Shown piece by piece: positions 47,257 through 58,081 of a DNA stretch of 64,000 bases. The notes under the pieces are model-generated. The model was not told the DNA's origin, ran no database searches, and saw only the letters and a program-made list of their open reading frames with translations. The translations under genes and the position numbers were made by a program. The DNA lies in assembly GCF_963576675.1 (NCBI RefSeq), contig NC_088914.1, forward strand, positions 78,366,441-78,430,440. The letters are read 5' to 3'. Position 1 is the first letter of the stretch; every line of letters begins with the position of its first letter. Origin of the DNA: Euphorbia lathyris. Lineage: Eukaryota > Streptophyta > Magnoliopsida > Malpighiales > Euphorbiaceae.

Positions 47257-50200
47257 ATGCAGGTAAGCCTGAGATGTGCCGAGAAGTCAAAGATGTGGTA
47301 TATTGACAGCGCATGCTCAAGGCATATGACGGGTGATGAAACTCAGTTCATCACGTTTGAACGTAAACGAGGAGGGAGCGTAAGTTTTGGAGACAACAAG
47401 AAGGGTAAGATAGTAGGCTCGGGAACCATCGGAGGTAATCCTACTATTGAATCTGTCTCCCTAGTCAGCGGACTCAAATATAACTTACTCAGCGTAGCTC
47501 AGCTATGTGACAATGGGAGAAAAGTTATATTTGATGCTACTGGATGTAAAATATACGAGGGTAAAACAAATGAGTTAATTTTAACTGCCCCTCGGATAGA
47601 TAATGTCTTTATGCTAGACTTAGAGAAAAAGTTTTCAAAAACTGTGTGCTTAGTAACAAAGGAAGAAAATTCCTGGCTATGGCACAGGAGACTTGGTCAT
47701 GTAAGCGTGGACCTCCTGGCCAAACTAGCAAGAAAGCAATTGGTTGAGGGACTGCCTGAACTTAAATTTCAAAAAGATCAATTATGCCACGCTTGCCAAG
47801 CTGGAAAACAAACCAAACAATCTTTTCACAGTAAAAACATTGTCTCAACTAAACGTCCGTTAGAGTTACTACACTTGGATCTCTTTGGTCCAGTCCAGCC
47901 GCTGAGTCTGGGTGGAAGAAGATTTTCCTTGGTCATTGTAGCTGACTTCTCTCGGTATACGTGGGTCATCTTGCTGACCAGCAAGGATGAGACTTTTGAG
48001 ACATTTTCAAATTTGGTTAAAAAAATTGAAAATGAAAAAGACCTAAAATTAGCTCATATCCATAGTGATAATGGTGGAGAGTTCAAAAACCAAAAGTTTG
48101 TTGAATTCTGTGAAGCCAGCGGCATTGACCACAATTTTTCTGCTCCTAGAACACCTCAGCAAAATGGGGTTGTAGAAAGGAAGAACAGAACTCTGGTTGA
48201 AATAGCCAGGACAATGCTGGATGAGCATAGGCTTCCAAAGTATTTTTGGGGAGAGGCTGTTAACACAGCATGCTACATTCTTAATAGGGCTCTAGTTAGA
48301 CCTATACTCAAGAAAACCCCCTATGAACTTTGGAAAGGACGAAAGCCCAATATTCGATACTTTCATGCCTTTGGCTGTAGATGTTTTATTTTAAATACCA
48401 AAGATAGCTTAGCAAAGTTTGATTCAAAAGCTGATGAGGCTATCTTTTTGGGCTACTCAACAAACAGCAAAGCATACAGAGTTTTTAATAAGCGAACTCA
48501 AGTTTTAGAAGAGTCAATACATGTAGAGTTCGATGAAACTGACCCTGCAGGTAGATACCAGCCGCTGACCGAAGATGATCCAAACTCAGTAATCATCGCT
48601 GACCCAGAACCAGCTACTGAGTCATTCACGAAAAGGCTGACCAAGAGTAAGAGTGAACCTAAGATTACTTTTACTGACCCATCTACTTCTGCAGAGATTG
48701 TTGAAACAGGAACAGCACAAGACATAAATCTACCCAAAGAAATAAGGATTCCAAGAGGGCACTCCGAAAGTGCAATCCTTGATTCTGCTGGGAATACCCT
48801 GATGACGAGGAATCAACTCAGGAAGTACCTCAGCAATGTTGCTTTCGTCTTAGTACAAGAACCGAAGAATTTCGCTGAAGTTGAGTACGATGAATTCTGG
48901 ATGAACGCAATGCAAGAGGAGCTCGATCAATTTCGAAGAAATGATGTATGGGAGTTAGTGCCTCATCCAAAGAGTCAAAAGACCATCGGAACAAGATGGA
49001 TCTTCAGGAACAAGATGGACGAACAAGGAAACGTAGTCAGGAACAAAGCAAGGCTTGTAGCTCAGGGCTACAGTCAGCAAGAAGGTATAGACTACGGTGA
49101 GACCTTTGCCCCAGTGGCAAGGCTAGAGGCAATTAGAATATTATGTGCATATGCATCTTACATGAATTTTAAATTATTCCAAATGGATGTCAAAAGTGCA
49201 TTTCTTAATGGAGTTATAAACGAGGAGGTTTATGTAAATCAACCTCCAGGTTTTGAGGACACTAAGTTCCCAAACCATGTTTACAAACTCAAAAAGGCTC
49301 TGTACGGCCTCAAGCAAGCACCACGTGCTTGGTATGAGAGGCTGACCAGTTTCCTGCTGACTAGAAATTACGTCAGGGGTAAAGCTGATACAACCTTATT
49401 CATTAAGAAAAAGGGTAAAGATACCCTGCTGGCCCAAATTTATGTTGATGATATAATATTTGGTGCAACTAACGAATCAATGTGCAAGGAGTTTAGCAAA
49501 CAAATGTAGACTGAGTTTGAAATGTCCATGATGGGAGAACTCAACTTCTTCCTCGGTCTTCAAATTAAACAAGGAAAGAATGGCATCTTCATCAGTCAAG
49601 CCAAATATGCCAAGGAGATCTTAAAGAAATATGACTTGGAAAATTGCAAGCCAATATCCACTCCTATGGGCACTGACACTGTCCTCTGCACTGATGAGAA
49701 TGGTAAGTCTGTAGACAGCAAGTTATATCGAGGTATGATAGGCTCTCTGCTTTACTTAACAGCCAGTAGACCGGACATTCAGTTTTCAGTATGCTACTGT
49801 GCTAGATATCAATCTAACCCTAAGGAATCTCATTACATTGCTGTAAAAAGGATCCTTAGATATTTTCAAAGCTCAGTGAACGCAGGTTTGTGGTATCCAA
49901 ATACTCATGATTTTACACTCATCGGATACACTGACGCTGACTATGGACGAGATAAGCTGGAACGAAAAAGCACCTCTGGAGGATGCCACTTCTTAGGAAG
50001 CTGTCTTGTATCCTGGTTCAGCAAAAAGCAGGCGTCAGTAGCCTTGTCCACCACTGAAGCTGAGTACATTGCTGCTGGTCATTGTGTTGCTCAAGTCCTA
50101 TGGATCAAGCAACAGCTTGAAGACTATGGTGTTCAAACGAAAACAATTAAAGTCAAATGTGACAACAAAAGTGCAATTGATCTTTCCAAGAACCCAATTC

Positions 50201-50388
50201 AACACAGCAGAATGAAGCATGTCAGCATCAGACATCACTTCATTAGAGACCATGTACTCAAGGGTGAGATCAAGCTGACCTTTGTCCCAACGGACGAACA
50301 GCTTGCGGATATCTTCACGAAGCCACTGGCCCGTGAGCAGTTCAGCATACTGAGAGAAGCAATTGGTATGTTTAATCCTCTTCAGTAA
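47257..50388 (+). pseudogene. pol: pol of Sirevirus B, one nonsense codon
   Basis: 1044-codon frame from ATG 47257 to TAA 50388, interrupted only by TAG at 49507-49509. Domains as in A: protease [14 protein letters not shown] (DSA at residues 17-19), pre-integrase zinc region, integrase (HLDLFGP, SDNGGEF, VERKNR), RT ([20 protein letters not shown] near 49440-49465) and RNase H ([24 protein letters not shown]). The stop lies just after YVDD, so RT and RNase H would be lost without readthrough. This is the better preserved of the two Sirevirus pols here. Frame differs from gag; five bases (TTACA) separate the gag stop from the pol ATG. Confidence 0.92.
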
Positions 50389-50871
50389 ATTCCTGTGCTA
50401 AATGAATATGAATGCTGAGTGAATTACATGCTGAATGATTTGTTTGTTTGCTGAGTATCTCATTGAAACTGACTGAATATACAATACTGAGTAAACTTGC
50501 ACACTGAGTAAATTAGTTTAGAACTTGAACTTAAAATCATCCTTAAATAATGCACTGACCACTCAGAATATCAAACGCTTGACATTCTAAATACTGAGTG
50601 ATTAATCCGTTAGCATAAATGCAAAGCACGCGTATAGCCTAGGATGATGTATTCGCCGTAATGTGTCATAAATGCCAGGATCGTTGTCGGTACATGATCC
50701 CAAGGCAAAACTGACACATGGATTCGATTAAGATCCACACCGTTCATTTCGTCTATAAATTATGGGTATTTCCCCATCTTTTACTCCTTGCGCTTAATCA
50801 ATTCTTAAGGCAAAGAAATCACTTAGAAACTCTTTTCTCTCAAATTCCTCTAATTCCTCCATCTTCGAAGA
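50389..50871 (+). promoter_or_regulatory. Putative internal promoter for ORF3 of B
   Basis: TATAAAT at 50754-50760, 118 bp before the ORF3 ATG, followed by a pyrimidine-rich leader. The block 50605-50755 is conserved with A (ACGCGTATAGCC, GATGATGTAT, GTGTCATAAA, AAACTGACACATGGATTCGAT). Six CTGAGT/ACTCAG hexamers lie at 50415, 50451, 50487, 50504, 50561 and 50594. Confidence 0.6.
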
Positions 50872-53764
50872 ATGACTAAGTTATCTTTCAACGTCTCCGG
50901 TGCCGGCCACCAAAAGTCCAGCTCCGATGAACCTTCACGAAACCCTTCTACACCAAGCAAGGGTAAAACTGGCCAAACTTCTGGCCAAGGGAAAGCTGTT
51001 AAGATCAGGACCTATTCCAAGGTCTTCGAAAATGTCCGCGAATGGAAGGTTGAGCCCTCCAGATGGGTCTCTGAGCATTTCGTGCAACATGAACAGCCAT
51101 TTGCCGAATGGATTTCTAAAAACGAATGGACTGGGCTATTCTCGGTCAGGGATGAGACATATCCTGACCTAGTGAGGGAGTTTTACCACAACCTCAAGGT
51201 CGCTAATGACAATGCTGACTACCTATTCACCGAGGTAAGAGGAAAAACCATCTTCATCAACCCTCTGTACATAGGAAATCTCCTCCAGCTCAAGACTGAG
51301 GGAGTAAGGCTGAGGAAGTCAGGTGATCAGGAGAAAACCAACTATGTCCATACCTTCTGCAAGCCAGATGGTTACTCAGGAGAAGTCTCAGCTTCTTCAA
51401 TGGGTTAGCATCAGAAAATGGCTCACTACCTGCTGAGCTATTTTATCTACCCAAAGATCAACTGCACTACATCAGCAACCAACTTTGAACAGTGCTTCAT
51501 ATGGCACATGGTGACGTACACAGCCATCAACATGCCGGTCTTCCTAGTTGCTGGGTTCCTACGCAGCACGGGTACACTGAGGTTAGGGTCAATTATCACC
51601 AGGATTCTCATCGACCACAAGATTGACCTCGAAGGTGAGGAATCTTTCAGAGGAACCGAGATCACAGCTGCCTCGCTGAGGGCACTGAAGTTTGGACAGC
51701 CTTTGAAGAAAGGTAAAGCTGCTGCTGCTGCTGCTGCTGATGCTGGCCAAGCTGGGGAAACTTCTGAGCCAAAGAAAGGGCGAAGAACTAAGGCCTCAGC
51801 TTCTCGCAAGAGGAAATCTGTTGAGACTCCTTCTAAAAACGTTGAGTCTCCAGCGAAGAGGCAAAGGTCAGCTGGTAAGTCAGCTGAAGAGAACCAGGCA
51901 AGGTGAGCCTGGAACCGAGGAAGCTGCTGAGCAACCTCAGAAGAAGCAGAAGACTTCAACTTTGACTCCTCTGGAAGCCATACCGACCGACTTCATTGTA
52001 CCGGGTGACTCTCACTTCACCCAGTGTCAAGGTACAGGTGCTGAGTCTGAGGAGCCTGAGGTCCAACTAGATGATCACTTCATCTCTCAAGTTGAGGAAG
52101 AACTTGATGGAGATAGTACTGTGGAAGAAGAAGAAGAAGAAGAAGAAGCCAGCGGTCAGGATGACGCTGAGGATTCTAAGGAATATGCCAGCGAAATTGA
52201 AGCTGAGGATGCTAACACTGGGTTAGCTGGTGGAGATGTGCATGTCAACACTGAGTTGGCTGCTGGAGTTGAGCAAGTACTTGACCAACACACTGTTGAT
52301 CAAGGTAAAGAGCAAGCTGACCAGTCTCATACTGAGCAACAGGGATCCTCTCCTACTCACTCAGAAGAACCTGCTCCTACTGATACTCCACCTCGCAGAA
52401 GGCGAAAGTTGGTCAAGGCCAGTGAAAAACCAGTCATTGAACTTCCTGTGCAACTTCCAACTCTTCCTAACATTGTCCTCTCTAAGACAACTAAGGACCC
52501 TTCTATCGTCCAACTTAAATTCTTCAATCGCCAATCCACTTCCACTACATCGGCGCAATTGGAAAAACAAGCCTCTGTTTCTTCTCAACAGGAACATGCC
52601 GACCCCAATGCCTCAGCAACATCAACCAGTCAGGTTGAGCCGTCTACTGTTCATACTGTTTCCTCAAGCATGGTGCTGACTCCCCATCCTTCTGCCGTCA
52701 GCACAGACAGTATTCGCATTACAACTTTTCAACCTCAACTCTCTGCTGATCAATCAACAATTCCTCCAACTCAAGTGCAGATTGAGCAAACTCTTCCAGT
52801 CACTGACCAGGTTACACCCTTCACTCCACTTAATTCCGGTCATATTGATGTCCCTGAAGGCTCGCAAAGCCATCTGAATGCCACTGAGTCCGGTAAAAAG
52901 ATCATCGACTCAGTGCAAGCATTAATCCGGGAACTTCAACATTCCACTCCTCCTGCTGCTGGTTCTACTATTCTCGAGACTACCCAGCTCTCTCAGGTCA
53001 CTCAGCTTCTAAATGAAGTTAAGGGACTTAAAGATTTGCTAAATGTCGTCTTATCCTTCCAAGCCCAGCAAGCTAAGCAGGATTCTATTGCCAAGTTGGC
53101 AGAAATACAGCTGACAACAGTTCAACATCTGAACTCTCTCCATCACTAAGTCCAGAAGTTGTCCGCTGTAAACACTGACTACGCCATTTCCTCTGAACTC
53201 AAAATGCTCTTTGCTCAGCTTCACACTGAGCAACTGAAGACCAACGAGCAAATGGTGTCATACAGTCAGTGCTCAGTAGAGCAAATCGGTGAGGCTATAA
53301 GACTGCTTAATCTAAATAAGCAAGAGATGGATACTGACGCGTTGAAGCAGAATGAGTTGCTGTCTCTCGCACAACAATCTTTCAACCACATCCGTCATAA
53401 CAATATCCAACGTCATCATTATGACTCAGCTCTCTTGAAGACCTTCCACCAAATCTTTGCTGGCCTCTCTGAAGCTCTTATCTGGCAAGCCAAAGCTCAA
53501 GCTTATAGTGTAAATATGCTCAGCGCTGCTGATCTCCGCATACCCGTAGAGGTCTCAGCAGATGGAGTTGCCATTTTTGATGGCGTAAATGAGAGCGCTG
53601 ACAAACTAAAAGAGCTTTCACAAGAACTGACTCGCGCTGTGTTAACCGATGCATTCAAGCTCCCTGAAGTTGACAAAATGGGGGAGAAAGCGCAAGCAGC
53701 TAGAGCTCAGCATGAGCGACGTCAGTACGAGCGAAGTCAGTCACAAGGCAAGAAAAAGAAATAG
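50872..53764 (+). pseudogene. ORF3 of Sirevirus B (transposase_32-like protein), broken
   Basis: Starts at ATG 50872 (MTKLSFNVSGAGH, very like MTKVSVNISGAGH in A). The N-terminal transposase_32-like domain (about 51000-51700) is interrupted by TAG at 51406-51408. Basic clusters (KKGRRTK, SRKRK) follow. A frameshift near 51895 shifts the frame; coding continues in 51900-53149 through an acidic Glu-rich run and Pro/Ser-rich spacer to the coiled-coil part. TAA at 53147-53149 separates the last ~200 codons (to 53764), which end in Lys. Same architecture and probable role as in A; function unknown. Confidence 0.78.
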
Positions 53765-54311
53765 ATAGGCTAGCTCAGCATAGGCCAAAACAGTTGTAAT
53801 CTTTTTGTTGCCGTATCTATATATGTGTTGATATGTAATTACTGACTTCTATCATATATATCATATCTGCACTTCTTATTCAAATCCTGAGTTATGATAT
53901 ATGTTCCTATATACTAAGTTATTAAGTATCTTCAATTAAAATCAGCCATGTTTAACACTTGTAAAAATTATGTGACTAAATCAAATGCTGATAACATGTT
54001 TGACATTGACCTATGTGTTTATAAAACTTTCTGATAAGAACTCATTGAACAATAAATTACTCAGCGCACTCTATATGACTAAACCTTCCGCTTTATACTG
54101 AGTAAATAGAATATGTTGAAATAGCTGACCTATATCTGAAAACTGACCTTAGACTTACTCATTTAAACCCTTAAATGTTTTAAGTAAAACTAAGTCAGTA
54201 GCTCAACCCTTACGGGGGAGTTTGCTTAATTATATTAGGTCAACTATCATGGGGGAGCTCATACTGAGTTCCTTGCTGAATAGTTTTTGCCAACATCAAA
54301 ATGGGGGAGTT
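53765..54311 (+). other. 3' untranslated region of B with three polypurine tracts
   Basis: No gene. GGGGGAG tracts lie at about 54214-54220, 54251-54257 and 54303-54309, the last adjacent to the LTR. Contexts of all three are conserved with A. Confidence 0.75.
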
Positions 54312-54420
54312 TGTTGAAACACCTTTCCACATAATTTTGATTTGACAAAATTGTTTAAGTATAACTTAAAATACATATTCTAAACACACTAAGTTTAAAT
54401 GCTTTGATTTATTCTACTAA
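54312..54420 (+). repeat. Truncated 3' LTR of element B
   Basis: The first ~109 bp of the LTR (TGTTGAAACACC...TTCTACTAATG), then an abrupt switch to gag sequence of element A on the minus strand. Confidence 0.92.
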
Positions 54421-54422
54421 TG
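54419..54422. other. Junction of the ~32.8-kb tandem duplication
   Basis: The LTR of B (…CTACTAATG) joins the gag of A (AATGAAATTTTTC, as at 21626) over a shared AATG, a 4-bp microhomology. Confidence 0.8.
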
Positions 54423-54556
54423 AAATTTTTCATCCTATTCTTCCAGAAGGTATAGTTTGACCCGAAGAATAGGGGAGGCCGAGTGATGGACAGCCCCTCA
54501 GGCAATATCTGAGTTGTTTGGTTTCCTGGGAGAAACCGAGTACTGTTTTCACCCAT
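54423..54556 (-). pseudogene. gag: Duplicated 5' end of gag of element A
   Basis: The first ~45 codons of Sirevirus A gag (ATG at 54556), a near-identical copy of 21630-21763, cut at the duplication junction. The primer site and LTR of A follow. Confidence 0.9.
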
Positions 54557-54618
54557 AGTGGGGATCAGCTCAAGGTTGTTAAACCTTTTACAGTGAGCTT
54601 TTAGGCTCTGATACCACT

Positions 54619-55960
54619 TATAGGTCCCTTATAATGTTACAAGTATAGTTCCAAGGGGGGGTTAGGAACTATTTAAACTTTTTAAAACTTAGGGCAGACT
54701 TCTTTTCTTAAGAGAAAAGGTTTTAACAGCGGTGCTGAGTAAACAACAAGTACTGGCTTAGTCAACTGGTGACTAGGTCAGTTTCTTGACTTGAGTCAGG
54801 AGATAGCACTTAGAGTCTATTCATGAGCTCAGATGTTTGATGCGCACAACTCAGCTTGACCTCTTTACTTGGTCAGTTTTTGGTTATTTAAGCAAGCAAT
54901 ATATATAAGGAGTTTAAGGTAAGAAATACGTTACTCAGCAGATTTATCCAGGTTCGGCTTCTAAGCCTATGTCCTGTCCCCGGAACATGTTCCGAGCTTT
55001 CGAATCCTCTACTGAGCTCTTTAAAGGTAGAGCCTCAAACCTTTTACAGTCTTAGCAACTGAGTATAACAAGAGTACCTTCCTCTATACCTCTACTCAAT
55101 CCTAATCTCTCGCTGAGTACTATAACCGAGTACTCAGCCTCTCCTTTCTAATCTCTAAAAATGATAAGTGTTTGTCCTAAACAATGATTGCTAAGACACC
55201 TTAGATGATTGAATAATCACTCTAGACTTTTACACAAAAGATATGAAATATAGTGTAAGATTGCTTTGCTTTTTGCTTGCAGAACTTGCGTAGAAATTTG
55301 GTCAGCGTAATGGCTTGATCAAGTTCTGTATTGAATGAAGCTTCTGATGGCACTATTTATAGAGACGTCTTAAGGCATCGGTCATTTCGAATTTCGAAAT
55401 AACCGTTGGAGGGAAACGGCTTCCTGTCGTTGTCATCCTGACTTGCTCAGAGCTCTCGGCCAATCAGATTTGAGTATCTTCTGTCCTCGGTCAGCTTTTG
55501 GTCAGCTCGGCAGAGTGTCTCTCCATTTATGGTAATGTCAACTAGACAGCATACTGTGTCGTCTGAACTTTACCCAAAGTGGAAACACTTTGTCTGGAAG
55601 TTTTCCTTAGCCAGCTGTTGTCTTGTACGCTTTGTCGAATCAACTCAGCAGCTTCGTTCCGAAGTTGTTCCCTAAAGGTCTTCTAGATCCTTCTTCCGCT
55701 GAGTTGCGTTTTGTCCACAATGACAACGTTTTGACATTCACGGGCCGAGTTGTCTTGAACAGTTTGACTTGGGCTTTGACTCTTGTATTGAGCTTGGGCC
55801 TTTTAATCCTTATGTCTTATAAGCAATTTTTAACTCAACATTGAACAAACACATTAGTAGAATAAATCAAAGCATTTAAACTTAGTGTGTTTAGAATATG
55901 TTTTTAATTATACTTAAACAATTTTGTCAAATCAAAATTATGTGGAAAGGTGTTTCAACA
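54619..55960 (-). repeat. Duplicated 5' LTR of element A
   Basis: A 1342-bp copy of 21826-23166, again with the mutated TA end and followed by the target duplication CTGTA (55961-55965). Confidence 0.93.
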
Positions 55961-58081
55961 CTGTAGTTCCTATTTCTAGCACTATTTCTGCCTCTTCTAA
56001 CAAGGGGAGTGGAGTTTTTCTATCAAAGGCACAATATGCGCGCTTGCTAGGAATGTTGGATGCCCCTGATCAAAGGCCAGAACAACATACTCAACATAAC
56101 CATGTTATAGGCAATGTGGTTTCAGGTACTCATGTTTTTACTTCCTTTATAGGACATGTTTCCTCTGCATTCAATGAAGATTGGATCTTGGATAGTGGAG
56201 CTACTGATCATATAAGTAATAATATTGATAGTTTTGAGTCTTTACATGATGTGAATAATGTCAGTGTATGTTTGCCCAATGATGCTAGTTTAATTGTGAA
56301 TAAAATAGGTACGGTTAAAATGAATTCATACATCACTTTGCAGAATGTATTCTTTATACCTAGCTTTAAGTTTAACATAATTTCAGTAAGTAGGCTAGCT
56401 GAACATTCTCAAGTGTCTTATGTGTTTGCTGATGGTGTGTGTCATGTTCAGGACACTCATCTTCAGCAGACGATTGGTTCAGCTAGGTTTTGCAATGGCC
56501 TATATTTCTTGCCTCGAGAATTGTCACGTGCTAGTACAGTGTCTGCAGTTTCTTCTCAATCTACTCAACCTTTCTCTGTCAAGGAACTTTGGCATTTTCG
56601 GTTGGGTCATTTCCCATTTTCTAAGTTGGAGTTGTTTGATGTTTTTCCTCATTCTATGGATTGTAATAAAGATAGCCATTATGATTGTAAAGTGTGTCCT
56701 TTGGCTAAGATGAAAAGGCTTCCTTTTCCTGTTAGTTCAACTAAGTAAGAAACTATGTTTGATTTAGTACATTTGGATGTTTGGGGACCTTTTGCTACAG
56801 AATCTCATGCTGGTTATAAGTATTTTCTTACAGTCATTGATGATTATATTCATTATACTTAGATTTTTTTGTTAAAAACTAAGGCCCCAGCCTCAAAATT
56901 TATTCAAGGTTTTTATGCTTATATTCAGGTCCATTTCTCAAAGAACATTAAAATTTTGAGAAGTGACAATGCTCCTGAACTTCATGTTGATTTTTGTGTA
57001 GCTAAAGGAATTTTACATCAGTTATCATGCCCTTATACCCCTCAACAAAACAGCATTGTTGAGAGAAAACATCAGCACTTGCTTAGTGTGGCTAGGTCTT
57101 TGCGTTTTCAATCTTCTTTGCCACTTAATTTTTGGTCTGACTGTATTCTACATGCATCATTTCTTATTAATATATTTCCTACTCCTGTTTTGAGTAATAA
57201 AAGTCCTCATGAAGTTTTGTTTGGAGAAAAGCCTAAGTATGATATGTTAAGTTTGATGTCAGGGGAATACCTTGTGTTTTTGTTGGTTATAAGTCACAAA
57301 TGAAGGGATATAAGGTTTTTAATTTAGATTCTCATACATATACTGTTTCTAGAGATGTCAAGTTTGTGGAACATGTTTTTCTATATCATGAACTTGAGGC
57401 ATATCAGGTGCATGAGGAACCTCAATTGTTAAGTACAATTTTTTTAACTAGTTTGTATCCTGTTGCAAAATCTGTGCCTGTAGTTGATCATATACCTAAT
57501 ACCCCTTCACAATTTGTTTCAGATTCTTTGCCTGATATTCCTAGACCTGATATTCACATTCATGATTTAACAAATGCTGTTAATGATGTGTCTCTCTTAT
57601 CACATAATGATTCTATAGAGGATGTGGTGCCTGTTGATATGGTTTCTAATGATGACATGGCTGATATTATTGATCTAGTGGATGAAAATTTAGATTTGGG
57701 AGTAAGAAAGTCTAGTAGAGTTCGAACTAAGCCTTCTTACTTAACTGATTACCATTGTAATCAACTTAGTGCTAGTTCTTCTGCGTCTTCAGTTAAACTT
57801 AATCCCAAATATCCTCTTTCTAATATTGTTAGCTATGACAGATTGTCTGATCCTCACAAGAATCATGTTTTAAATATCACTATTATTCCTGAGCCTAAAA
57901 ATTATAAAGAGGCAGTGAAACATGTCTGTTGGCAACAAGCAATGGACACAGAATTAAGGGCATTAGAACAAACTAAAATATGGACATTAACAGAGTTACC
58001 TCCGGGTACTGTTCCAATAGGTTTTCAGATGGGTTTTCAAAGTGAAACTTAAGAGTGATAGGACCTTGGAAAGGTACAAGG
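55961..58081 (+). pseudogene. pol: pol of element H, protease-integrase block (copy 2)
   Basis: About 99% like copy 1 by eye. It shares the TAG (56860-56862) and the frameshift before RT. Private changes: TAA at 56746-56748 and a 52-bp deletion near 57250 between TAAG repeats, which shifts the integrase frame. Ends at CAAGG (58077-58081), the target site of B. Confidence 0.9.

Larger units (their letters stand above)
25340..54420 (+). mobile_element. Sirevirus-type copia element B, 3' LTR truncated
   Basis: Same family as A but plus-strand and inserted in H RT, with left duplication CAAGG at 25335-25339. It holds a 5' LTR (25340-26679), gag split by element C, pol, ORF3, polypurine tracts and only the first ~109 bp of the 3' LTR (54312-54420). 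There it joins a duplicated piece of A. Its own length without C is about 10.3 kb. Confidence 0.9.
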
